Shown in pieces: positions 20,597 to 27,873 of a DNA stretch of 64,000 bases (its first letter is position 1; every line of letters starts with the position of its first letter). Under the pieces are notes generated by a model. The model had not been told where the DNA came from, ran no database searches, and saw nothing but the letters and a program-made list of their open reading frames with translations. Position numbers and translations under genes: made by a program. The stretch is from Lachnospiraceae bacterium (lineage in GTDB: Bacteria; Bacillota; Clostridia; Lachnospirales; Anaerotignaceae): contig JAHZEA010000001.1 in NCBI GenBank assembly GCA_019422065.1, positions 56,149 through 120,148 of the forward strand, written 5' to 3'.

Positions 20597-21223
20597 CTAC
20601 CACCCCATGGCCTCAATAATATTCTTAACATTATTAAACACTTCATTAACTGAAAGTGATGCGTCTATGGAACGTATTCTTTCTGGATAAGCATTTAATA
20701 AGCTTAAGTAGCCGTTATACACCTTTTTATGAAATTCCATTGATTCCATTTCTATTCTGTCCAGTTCTTTTTGGGTATTCTTCCGTAATATGCCTTTTTC
20801 CGGCGGAATATTAAAAAATATAGTTAAATCCGGCATGCACTTTTCCAAAGAAAAGCTGTTTATGCGCTCTATTTTTTCATGTCCCAAACCTCTTGCAAAA
20901 CCTTGATAAGCAATGCTGGAATCCACAAATCTGTCGCATATTACGCTTTGGCCGCTTTCAAGTGCCGGCAGTATAACCTCGTTTACAAGCTGAATACGGC
21001 ATGCAGCATATAACAGTGCTTCTGTTTCATCGCTCATAGCCGTATTTTGTGTATCCAGTATTAAAGAACGTATTTTTTCACCTATTTGAGTTGAGCCCGG
21101 GTCCCTTACAAAAATTACATCTATCCCTTTATCGGCAAAATATTTTTTCAAAAGCTCAATCTGTGTGCTTTTGCCCGAGCCGTCTGTGCCTTCTATAGTT
21201 ATAAACTTGCCTCTTTTATTCAT
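20597..21223 (-). CDS. tmk: Thymidylate kinase
   Basis: Phosphorylates dTMP to dTDP. 208 residues with P-loop GTDGSGKST (about 10-18), RDPGSTQIGEKIRSLIL (a DPGST version of the usual DR/REPGGT motif), and CDRFVDSSIAYQG. The family DRxxxSxxAYQ motif is intact. Its stop overlaps the holB ribosome site. It is the second gene of the operon, 27 bases after lepB. Confidence 0.96.
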   Translation of the reverse strand: MNKRGKFITIEGTDGSGKSTQIELLKKYFADKGIDVIFVRDPGSTQIGEKIRSLILDTQNTAMSDETEALLYAACRIQLVNEVILPALESGQSVICDRFVDSSIAYQGFARGLGHEKIERINSFSLEKCMPDLTIFFNIPPEKGILRKNTQKELDRIEMESMEFHKKVYNGYLSLLNAYPERIRSIDASLSVNEVFNNVKNIIEAMGW

Positions 21224-21250
21224 ATTATAAAACCTTCCGTATTTTATTAA

Positions 21251-21754
21251 TCAGCCTTTAAGAAATTGTATTTCATTAAATGGATAAATTCTAATAAGCA
21301 CAAGGCCTTCCACATTGCTTTTTGTTATAGGCCCAAAATATCTGCTGTCTATGCTTTCATCAGCATTATCTCCAAGAACATAAATCTCATCCTCATTAAG
21401 CACAAAGCTGGTATCTTCTGTACTGCTGCAGGAATAGCCCTCTATTAAGTTTCCGTTTATGTATAAACTGCCGTCCTGTATGGATACTTTATCTCCTTCA
21501 GTAGCGGCTATTCTTTTAACTATTTCAATATCTTCTGTTCCGTTATTATATTTCATAATAACAATGTCGTTTTTACCGTATAAATTTAAGTATGCAGCCG
21601 CACGGCTTATAAGCACTCTGTCACCGTTTTGCAAAGTATCAAGCATTGAGTTTCCCGTAATTTTTACCGGAAATATAACATAATACAATATAAGCACTAT
21701 AACGGCCGCCTCAAAAAGCTCTCCCGAAAGTTTAATTATTAAGTCTTTTTTCAA
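21251..21754 (-). CDS. lepB: Signal peptidase I
   Basis: Removes signal peptides from secreted proteins on the outer membrane face. 167 residues: one N-terminal membrane helix (about 12-29), catalytic Ser36 in GNSMLDTL, catalytic Lys80 in EIVKRIAATEGDKV, and the C-terminal GDNADESIDSRYFG box. This is the short SipS-type form. The start codon is TTG at 21754, with TAGGAG ten bases upstream. It appears to be the first gene of the eight-gene operon running to 15184; the acl terminator lies just upstream. Confidence 0.94.
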   Translation of the reverse strand: MKKDLIIKLSGELFEAAVIVLILYYVIFPVKITGNSMLDTLQNGDRVLISRAAAYLNLYGKNDIVIMKYNNGTEDIEIVKRIAATEGDKVSIQDGSLYINGNLIEGYSCSSTEDTSFVLNEDEIYVLGDNADESIDSRYFGPITKSNVEGLVLIRIYPFNEIQFLKG

Positions 21755-21894
21755 ATTAATTCAGCTCCTAAGGGCGGTAAAATTATTAACAAAAGCTTAT
21801 GCTTCCAATAAGCCTATATTATATTAGTATATATCTTTTTAAGGGTATCTTTCAATAGATTTATTTATAATGTGGAAATTCAATTTTTCTGCAC

Positions 21895-21924
21895 AAAAAA
21901 AGGCATACCATAAGGTATGCCTTT
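21895..21924 (-). terminator. Terminator of the acl pair
   Basis: Minus-strand AAAGGCATACC pairs with GGTATGCCTTT across a TTAT loop, followed by a T7 run, just after the second acl gene. Confidence 0.93.
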
Positions 21925-21940
21925 AATATTAAAAATTGAA

Positions 21941-22393
21941 TTATTTAGCTGGATGAACAGCGTCTTTGAAGTCTTCTCTCTGTGGACCTCTCTGGTCTTT
22001 CTTAGCTATGTAAAGAGAACCAGTAGCCTCACCGCAAAGTACAGGTGGTACGCAAGCTGTAGCAGCTGTATGAGCGATACCTGTCATGTCAGCGTCTGTT
22101 CTGTCAAGCATTGTAGCAACTTTCCAAGCCTCGAAATGGCATGTGTATGACTGATTGCCAACTTTTTCAATCCAGCCATGATATTCCATAAAGTCGCCAA
22201 CGTATACAGGAGCTGTAAATTTAATGTTCTTGTATCCAAGGAAAAGGCTGATGTCACCGTCTACATAAACCATAAGCTCTGTTCCAACATCGCCCCACAT
22301 ATCAACTATTCTTGCACCGTTTACAAGGCCGCCTACATAATGTCCGTCTGCGCCTCTCATCATTACGTGATGTACTACTTTTGATCCAACCAT
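21941..22393 (-). CDS. acl: Beta-alanyl-CoA:ammonia lyase-like hot-dog protein, copy 2
   Basis: 150-residue hot-dog fold protein. The run GLVNGARIVDMWGDVGTELM plus VDGDISLFLGY and APVYVGDFMEYHGW closely match, from memory, the Acl1/Acl2 enzymes of C. propionicum that eliminate ammonia from beta-alanyl-CoA to give acryloyl-CoA. It differs from its upstream neighbour at about 21 of the first 135 positions, then the tails diverge (ending FKDAVHPAK). Ribosome site AAGGAGGA. The 3-aminobutyryl-CoA lyase of lysine fermentation is a homologous alternative, and the acyl substrate is not settled by sequence alone. A terminator follows. Confidence 0.82.
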   Translation of the reverse strand: MVGSKVVHHVMMRGADGHYVGGLVNGARIVDMWGDVGTELMVYVDGDISLFLGYKNIKFTAPVYVGDFMEYHGWIEKVGNQSYTCHFEAWKVATMLDRTDADMTGIAHTAATACVPPVLCGEATGSLYIAKKDQRGPQREDFKDAVHPAK

Positions 22394-22459
22394 TTTTTAT
22401 TCCTCCTTAAAAACAGGTTAATAATCGTATTATTTATAAAAAATCAGGTTTTAGAAAAA

Positions 22460-22915
22460 TCAAGCTTTTTTAACAGTATGCTCATGAACGAAAGCAGGGT
22501 CTGTTTCGCCTCTCTGGTCTTTCTTAGCTATGTAAAGAGAACCTGTACCTGTACCGCAAAGTATAGGAGGTACACAAGCTGTAGCAACTGTGTGCTCTAC
22601 ACCTGTCATATCCATGTCTGTTCTGTCGCACATTGTAGCAACTTTCCAAGCCTCGAATTTACATGTATATGATGTGTTGCCTACTTTTTCAATCCAGCCA
22701 TGATATTCCATGAAATCGCCTACATATACAGGAGCTGTAAAGTTGATTTCATCGTAGCCAAGGAAAAGGCTGATGTCGCCGTCTACACGAACCATAAGTT
22801 CTGTTCCAACATCGCCCCAGTAATGAACTATTCTTGCACCGTTTACCAAACCGCCAACATAATGTCCGTCGCTGCCCTTCATCATAGCATGAAGTACTAC
22901 TTTCTCTCCAACCAT
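22460..22915 (-). CDS. acl: Beta-alanyl-CoA:ammonia lyase-like hot-dog protein, copy 1
   Basis: 151-residue paralogue of the following gene, with the same core (GHYVGGLVNGARIV, WGDVGTELMV, DFMEYHGWIEKVG) and a different tail (FVHEHTVKKA). It is the promoter-proximal copy, behind GAGGAGGA, 66 bases before copy 2. The product, acryloyl-CoA or crotonyl-CoA, could be reduced for energy in fermentation. Since these enzymes are small-subunit oligomers, the two copies could mix in one oligomer or serve different substrates. No CoA-transferase or acyl-CoA reductase is adjacent. Confidence 0.82.
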   Translation of the reverse strand: MVGEKVVLHAMMKGSDGHYVGGLVNGARIVHYWGDVGTELMVRVDGDISLFLGYDEINFTAPVYVGDFMEYHGWIEKVGNTSYTCKFEAWKVATMCDRTDMDMTGVEHTVATACVPPILCGTGTGSLYIAKKDQRGETDPAFVHEHTVKKA

Positions 22916-23056
22916 CTTTATTCCTCCTCATTAGAAAATAATTAAGTCAGACGGCAGCCGTACGCCGTCTTTAATTAAAGTTGAATATTAATAGCCTTTA
23001 ATAAGGCTTTATGAGCCATATAAAAAACAGGCTGTAAGCATTTCAACCATGACTTA
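22916..23056 (-). promoter_or_regulatory. Structured leader of the acl operon
   Basis: About 135 transcribed bases are predicted before the first acl gene. They hold two hairpins: AGCCTT/AAAGGCT near 22993-23010 and AGACGGC/GCCGTCT near 22951-22972, the second only about 40 bases before the start codon. No known riboswitch consensus is recognised and neither hairpin has a T-run on the minus strand. It may affect mRNA stability or translation. Confidence 0.4.
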
Positions 23057-23087
23057 ATTATAATCTATTCTACCAAAAGAGAGTCAA
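23057..23087 (-). promoter_or_regulatory. Probable sigma-A promoter of the acl operon
   Basis: Minus-strand TTGACT, 19-base spacer, TATAAT. The long spacer makes it weaker or regulator-dependent. The rest of 23088-23330 is A/T-rich with nothing further recognised. Confidence 0.5.
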
Positions 23088-23334
23088 CCTATTTTTTAAA
23101 AAAAGATTTTTGATATTTTGTCTTAAAACTGAAAAAACTACCTTTGCTATATAGTTTTCACATTTATTTATATTTGTAACAATACACAATTAAATTAAAT
23201 CAAAATTTTTAAATATATGCACATTTTATATAATGAAGATACTTTTCTATTATTTAGAATTATTAGCATGCTATATTTCTTAAATCAACTGGAAGGTTTT
23301 AGATTAAATTTTACTTATATTTTAACCTATTCTA

Positions 23335-23363
23335 TTGTCTTTAACAAAAAGCGATAGTATAAT
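23335..23363 (+). promoter_or_regulatory. Sigma-A promoter of the lipid kinase gene
   Basis: TTGTCT, 17 bases, TATAAT, about 45 bases before the start codon at 23407. Confidence 0.65.
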
Positions 23364-23406
23364 CATCAACGAAAATGGGGATTAAACAGGAAACGGGGGT
23401 TTTTTA

Positions 23407-24375
23407 ATGGCGAAAAAAGTTTTGTTTGTACTTAACCCTAAAGCAGGTAAAGGTCTTATTAAAAATAAAATACTTGATATATTGGACATGCTTGTAAAAA
23501 ACGGCCTAGAAGTAACTGTTCATACTACTCAAAGAAAGCTTGACGGATACGAAACAGTTAAAAATTCCGCTAAAAAGTATCAATATCTGTTAATAAGCGG
23601 AGGTGACGGCACTTTAAGCGAATGTATTAAAGGTTATATGGAAACAGACATTAAAAAGCGTCCTGTAATTGGATACATTCCGGCCGGCTCTACAAATGAT
23701 TTTGCCCAAAGCCTTAAGCTTCCTAAAAATATGATTACAGCCGCCAGTAATTTAGTAGATGGCAGGCTTTTTAACTGCGACATAGGCAAGTTTAATAATG
23801 ATTACTTTATATATATAGCCGCCTTTGGAGCATTTACAGATGTTTCTTATGACACACCTCAGGACTTAAAAAATCTCCTTGGCCACACAGCATATATACT
23901 TGAAGGAATTAAGCGTGTTACATCACTTCAAAAATACTGTATGACTATAGAACATGACGAAACATCAATAACCGGCGAATATATTTACGGCATGATTTCA
24001 AATACTCTTTCTGTAGGCGGTTTAACAAGCCTTGGAAAAGAAAAAGTAAAGCTTGATGACGGCCTTTTTGAAGTAATACTTGTTAAATACCCTCAAAACC
24101 CTATTGAAATACAAATGATAGTAACAGGAATACTTACAAGCGATTTTTCGTCAAAAGTTTTCACTACTTTTAAAACAAGCAAAGCCGTGTTTAAATCTCA
24201 GTCTGAAGTTCATTGGACACTTGACGGGGAAGACGGCGGAGCATATAAAGAAACCGTTATAGAAAACATAACAAAGGCAATTCCTATTATGGTTTCTCCC
24301 AAAAAAACAAAGCCGGCGCCTGAAAGATGGCTCATCCACGACAGATATAAAATTTTTATTATGGATAATGAATAA
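23407..24375 (+). CDS. Diacylglycerol/lipid kinase family protein (YegS/DgkB-like)
   Basis: 322 residues of the DAGK catalytic family, which phosphorylates membrane lipids such as diacylglycerol, recycling it into phospholipid synthesis. Seen: N-terminal LFVLNPKAGKG, nucleotide-binding SGGDGTLSECI, YIPAGSTNDFAQSLKLP, and a C-terminal LDGEDGGAY-type motif. All are standard for DgkB/YegS relatives. The start at 23407 has GGGGG six bases upstream. The stop lies only six bases before the -35 box of the tRNA promoter. Substrate is not determined. Confidence 0.9.
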   Translation: MAKKVLFVLNPKAGKGLIKNKILDILDMLVKNGLEVTVHTTQRKLDGYETVKNSAKKYQYLLISGGDGTLSECIKGYMETDIKKRPVIGYIPAGSTNDFAQSLKLPKNMITAASNLVDGRLFNCDIGKFNNDYFIYIAAFGAFTDVSYDTPQDLKNLLGHTAYILEGIKRVTSLQKYCMTIEHDETSITGEYIYGMISNTLSVGGLTSLGKEKVKLDDGLFEVILVKYPQNPIEIQMIVTGILTSDFSSKVFTTFKTSKAVFKSQSEVHWTLDGEDGGAYKETVIENITKAIPIMVSPKKTKPAPERWLIHDRYKIFIMDNE

Positions 24376-24380
24376 AATGT

Positions 24381-24409
24381 TTGACAAGCCTCGTTCACTG
24401 TGGTATAAT
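24381..24409 (+). promoter_or_regulatory. Consensus sigma-A promoter of tRNA-Ser
   Basis: Exact TTGACA, 17-base spacer and exact TATAAT, with the tRNA starting about 20 bases beyond the -10 box. Confidence 0.9.
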
Positions 24410-24429
24410 GACTCTTGCAGTAAGCGTTT

Positions 24430-24517
24430 GGAGAAATACTCAAGAGGCTGAAGAGGCGCCCCTGCTAAGGGTGTAGGTCGCGTGAGCGGCGCGAGGGTTC
24501 AAATCCCTCTTTCTCCG
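24430..24517 (+). tRNA. tRNA-Ser (anticodon GCU)
   Basis: Acceptor GGAGAAA pairs with TTTCTCC, discriminator G at 24517. The anticodon loop is CTGCTAA on a CGCCC/GGGTG stem, giving GCT, which reads AGC/AGU serine codons. A long variable arm, characteristic of serine tRNAs, precedes the T-arm GAGGG-TTCAAAT-CCCTC. CCA is not encoded. A consensus promoter and a terminator frame it as a single-tRNA unit. Confidence 0.96.
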
Positions 24518-24570
24518 TATTATAAAAAGATACCATAATCTGGTATCTTTTTTTATTTTATTTAATTCTT
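24497..24570 (+). repeat. Direct repeat, copy A: tRNA-Ser 3' end plus terminator
   Basis: Starts at GTTCAAATCCCTCTTTCTCC in the T-loop and runs through the terminator to TTTAATTCTT. A near-identical copy lies 229 bases downstream. Confidence 0.9.
24524..24554 (+). terminator. tRNA-Ser terminator (first copy)
   Basis: AAAAAGATACCA pairs with TGGTATCTTTTT, followed by more Ts, seven bases after the tRNA. Confidence 0.92.
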
Positions 24571-24725
24571 TGAACCCGAGCGACGAGAGCGGCGCTGGAA
24601 TAACCGGCAAGTGCTGCCTGCGGCAGATAAAGCGCGCCGGTTATTGCGAGAAATCGTTAGAAATAAGGAGTTTGAAAGCTTGTCTCCGTACATGATTTCA
24701 AACGACTATATTTCGAGGTGGGCCC
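24571..24725 (+). other. 155-base GC-richer structured insert between the tRNA-end repeats
   Basis: Contains a strong nested hairpin: AATAACCGGC (24599-24608) pairs with GCCGGTTATT, enclosing CTGCC-TG-CGGCAG. A second stem, GTTTGAAA/TTTCAAAC, follows. It opens with TTTGAACCC, the reverse complement of part of the tRNA T-arm. Base composition is clearly higher in G+C than the flanks. It has no open reading frame. It may be a degraded tRNA copy, an integration scar or a small palindromic repeat element. Confidence 0.55.
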
Positions 24726-24799
24726 GTTCAAATCCCTCTTTCTCCGTACTAAAAAAGATACCATAAACTGGTATCTTTTTTTTATTTTCTTTAATTCTT
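24726..24799 (+). repeat. Direct repeat, copy B: duplicated tRNA-Ser 3' end plus terminator
   Basis: Begins with the same GTTCAAATCCCTCTTTCTCC, then a working copy of the AGATACC/GGTATCT terminator (24751-24783) and the same A/T-rich tail. Only a few substitutions and one-base indels separate it from copy A. There is no complete second tRNA in front of it. Confidence 0.9.
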
Positions 24800-24932
24800 A
24801 TTTGTGTAAAAATAACCTGTAAGCACTTTTAGAAAAAATCAAGCATTTAATTTCAAATCTATAAATTAAAACCCTGTTTATTTAACTTTCTTTAGTTAAT
24901 AAACAGGGTTTTATTATTTCCGTTATTTATTG

Positions 24933-26531
24933 TTAATTCTTTTTTGACTCAGCAAAAACAAGTATATCTCCTGAAAGTATTATTGTGTTTCCCGTAGGTA
25001 TTATAGTGTCTAACCCACGCTTTATTAATATAACCAGCTTACCATCCGGCTTAGATATTTTATAAAGAGGCATGTTGGCTATTTTGTCGTGGCGGCTTAC
25101 TGCCTTTTCATAAACATGTATGTTGCCCTTATCCTCAAATGCCCTTGCTGATAAAACAAGTGTGTCACCTTCAATAAGCTTTGTACTGCCGTTAGGCACT
25201 ATAGTTGTATTGTCGCGTATAATCATAACAATAAGTAAATCCGCCGGCAGTGCCAATTCACTTAATGAGCGCCCGCACCAAGAATGCGCCTTATTTATAA
25301 GCACTTTAATAAAATCAATATCGCTTTCTTCCTCGTAATCGTTGAATGTTTTACTTACATCCTCATTTTCGTCTATCATAGATAATTTAGAGGATATCCA
25401 TGGCAGAAGTGTGCCCTGTATTGATATAGACAAAAGAACTATACAGAATACCAGATTAAATAAATTATAATTGGTCTGTGTTCCCTTAATTACGGCAGAT
25501 ATGGCAAAAACTATTGACGCAACTCCCCTAAGTCCAGCCCAAGACACAACAGAAAGCTGTCTAAAAGACTTGCTGAATGGCAAAAGCAATATTCCCGATA
25601 CTATAGGCCTTGCAATTAATGTTAAAAACACCATAACCATAAGCGCCGGAAGCAAAACAGACGGCAGATTAACAGGCGTTACCAAAAGGCCTAATAAAAA
25701 GAAAATTATAACCTGCGCTATATCAGTTATTACATCAAAAAAATGCACAAAAAACTTCTTTTGCGAAAGCTCTGTATTTCCAAGCCAAATACCGCTTAAG
25801 TAAACACTTAAATATCCGTTTCCGTCAAACATAGACGGTAATGCATAGGATACAAGTATAACGCCAAATAAAAACACTGTTCTGCTCTGCTGCGACTCAA
25901 AAAAGTTTTTGCCTAAAAACCATACCGCTAATTTAGCAATTACTATTCCGCACACTATGCCAAATGCAATCTGCTTAAAAAGAAGTATTGGAATTGATAT
26001 GTTTTCACCTGACATAATGGCAATTATAACAGTTGTCATCATATAGGACATAGGGTCGTTTGAGCCTGACTCTATTTCCAAAAGTGAGTCTGTACGATAT
26101 TTTAACGCCAATTTTTTTGACCGGAGTATATTAAAAACCGATGCCGCATCGGTAGAAGAAATAACAGAGCCAATTAAAAGGCTCTCAAGCAACGGAAGCT
26201 TTAAAACAAAATAGGCAAACAGCCCCACAAGGCCTGCAGTACCCGCAACACCTAATGTTGAAAGCAGAACCGACGGCAGTATAACCGGCCGCGCTACCTG
26301 AAGATTAGTGCCAAAACCGCCATAAAACATGATAAAAATTAAACTTGCCGAACAGATTATATTAACAAATTCGTAATCGTTAAAAGATATATGCAGCAGC
26401 CCGTTTTCACCAAAACACATGCCCAAAGCAATAAATACTATAAGCGACGGAATTGGAAGTTTATCCAAAAATTTATTCATTAAAATACAAATTAAAATAG
26501 CCGCTCCTATGAGCAAAAGCCCTTCGTTCAT
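24933..26531 (-). CDS. K+(or Na+)/H+ antiporter, CPA1 type with C-terminal RCK_C domains (NhaP2/CvrA-like)
   Basis: 532 residues. About 12 membrane segments fill residues 1-390, with the ion-site region STDAASVFNIL and ESGSNDPMSYMMT typical of CPA1 exchangers. The last 140 residues hold two TrkA_C-like copies (SELALPADLLIVMIIRDN...GDTLVLSA and LYKISKPDGKLVILIKRG...GDILVFAE), which sense ligands, c-di-AMP in several Firmicutes. The start at 26531 follows GGGGG. Function would be K+ export and pH or osmotic balance. Monocistronic; the A/T-rich 26532-26726 stretch before it shows no c-di-AMP riboswitch I can recognise. Confidence 0.88.
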   Translation of the reverse strand: MNEGLLLIGAAILICILMNKFLDKLPIPSLIVFIALGMCFGENGLLHISFNDYEFVNIICSASLIFIMFYGGFGTNLQVARPVILPSVLLSTLGVAGTAGLVGLFAYFVLKLPLLESLLIGSVISSTDAASVFNILRSKKLALKYRTDSLLEIESGSNDPMSYMMTTVIIAIMSGENISIPILLFKQIAFGIVCGIVIAKLAVWFLGKNFFESQQSRTVFLFGVILVSYALPSMFDGNGYLSVYLSGIWLGNTELSQKKFFVHFFDVITDIAQVIIFFLLGLLVTPVNLPSVLLPALMVMVFLTLIARPIVSGILLLPFSKSFRQLSVVSWAGLRGVASIVFAISAVIKGTQTNYNLFNLVFCIVLLSISIQGTLLPWISSKLSMIDENEDVSKTFNDYEEESDIDFIKVLINKAHSWCGRSLSELALPADLLIVMIIRDNTTIVPNGSTKLIEGDTLVLSARAFEDKGNIHVYEKAVSRHDKIANMPLYKISKPDGKLVILIKRGLDTIIPTGNTIILSGDILVFAESKKN

Positions 26532-26726
26532 CGCCTACCCCCTTAATACTAAAAAATTAATAATTATACATACAATATTTTTTACTATAATACTAATACA
26601 TGTTAAATTTTGCAGTCAAGTTATAAAACAATTAATATTAACATAATAAACAATAAATATTAACTTACAATAAATTTTATGACAATAAAAAGTTATTTTT
26701 ACAAATTTTACTTTACATAAAACCTA

Positions 26727-26755
26727 TTGACATAACTGTTTTAAAATATTATAAT
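26727..26755 (+). promoter_or_regulatory. Perfect sigma-A promoter of the YitT gene
   Basis: TTGACA, 17 bases, TATAAT, all consensus. Transcription should begin near 26762. Confidence 0.9.
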
Positions 26756-26776
26756 TAAATCATACTAAAAGAGCAC

Positions 26777-26823
26777 GACGTTTGCGAATCATAAAATTAT
26801 ATGATTTGTAAACGTCTTTTTTT
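26777..26823 (+). terminator. Leader terminator (probable attenuator) upstream of the YitT gene
   Basis: A 16-base-pair stem, GACGTTTGCGAATCAT with ATGATTTGTAAACGTC (two G-U pairs), is followed directly by T7. It lies between the perfect promoter and the ribosome site, so most transcripts should stop after about 60 bases unless termination is relieved. Confidence 0.85.
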
Positions 26824-26854
26824 GTCTTAAAAATTTAGAAAGGAGATGTTTAAA

Positions 26855-27703
26855 ATGAAAAACAGAGAGTTATTATTCGATATATTCTGGGAAGTATTGG
26901 GGAGCATACTTATAGCCACAGCTATTTATAACTTTGCCGTATATGCCGAATTCCCTATGACAGGCTTTTCAGGGATAGCCCTTATATTTTACAGGCTCTT
27001 TAATCTTCCAGTAGGCTTTACAACCATAATTTTAAATATCCCTGTAGCCTTATTGTGCTATAAGCTTATAGGCCGTGAATTTATGATAAAATCAATACGC
27101 TGTATGGTTATATCATCTCTTTTTATAGACTATATAGCACCTGCTTTTCCGGTATATACAGGCAGCAGAATGTTGGCCGCAATATCAACAGGTGTTTTAG
27201 GCGGTATGGGTTATGCCATGATTTACGCCAGAAAATCATCCACAGGCGGCTCAGACTTTATTATAATGGCCTGCAAGGCATTAAAACCACACTTAAAGCT
27301 GGGCACAATAGCCTTTCTTTCTGATATAGGCATAATACTTGCCGGCGGAATTATATTTAAAGACATAGACGGCATAATTTACGGTATGATTATTAATTTC
27401 CTTTTTGCCGTTATGGTTGACAAAACAATGAGCATGCTTAACTCCAAAAAAGTCGGCTTTGTAGTTACTGAAAACGGCGAAATGTTATGCGATGCCATAA
27501 ACGACTGTTCCGGCCGAGGCTCTACCATTCTTTACGGCAAAGGCGGATATAAAAAAGGCGAAAAACAGGTTGTTCTTGTAGCTTGCAGTGACAAAGAAAT
27601 GACAGCTATAGAAAAACAGGTTAAAAACGCAGATGCACAGTCTTTTATGATTGTTATGAACTCATCTGAGGTACACGGAGAAGGCTTTAGGGTAATACAA
27701 TAA
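26855..27703 (+). CDS. YitT family membrane protein (DUF161 + DUF2179)
   Basis: 282 residues. Five to six membrane helices occupy about 1-200, including the family patch TGFSGIALIFYRLFNLPVG and RKSSTGGSDFI. The C-terminal soluble domain (about 205-282, GRGSTILYGKGGYKKGEKQVV) is DUF2179. The transport substrate of the family is unknown. ATG 26855 was chosen because AGGAG lies nine bases upstream; the in-frame ATG at 26846 is too close. Expression is probably governed by the leader terminator. Confidence 0.9.
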   Translation: MKNRELLFDIFWEVLGSILIATAIYNFAVYAEFPMTGFSGIALIFYRLFNLPVGFTTIILNIPVALLCYKLIGREFMIKSIRCMVISSLFIDYIAPAFPVYTGSRMLAAISTGVLGGMGYAMIYARKSSTGGSDFIIMACKALKPHLKLGTIAFLSDIGIILAGGIIFKDIDGIIYGMIINFLFAVMVDKTMSMLNSKKVGFVVTENGEMLCDAINDCSGRGSTILYGKGGYKKGEKQVVLVACSDKEMTAIEKQVKNADAQSFMIVMNSSEVHGEGFRVIQ

Positions 27704-27826
27704 TTAATACTTTAAATAAAAAACCGTTCGCATTTTTACACAGTATTTTATTTAAGTACACTGCTTTATCAACATTTCAAATGAAATTTATCACCAAAAT
27801 GTTATTAAATTTTTATTCTCCCCACT

Positions 27827-27860
27827 AAAAAACAACAGCCTTTACAGACTGTTGTTTTTT
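27827..27860. terminator. Bidirectional terminator
   Basis: AAAACAACAG pairs with CTGTTGTTTT with A/T runs on both sides, serving the converging YitT and esterase-like genes. Confidence 0.85.
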
Positions 27861-27873
27861 GTTTATTTATTTT

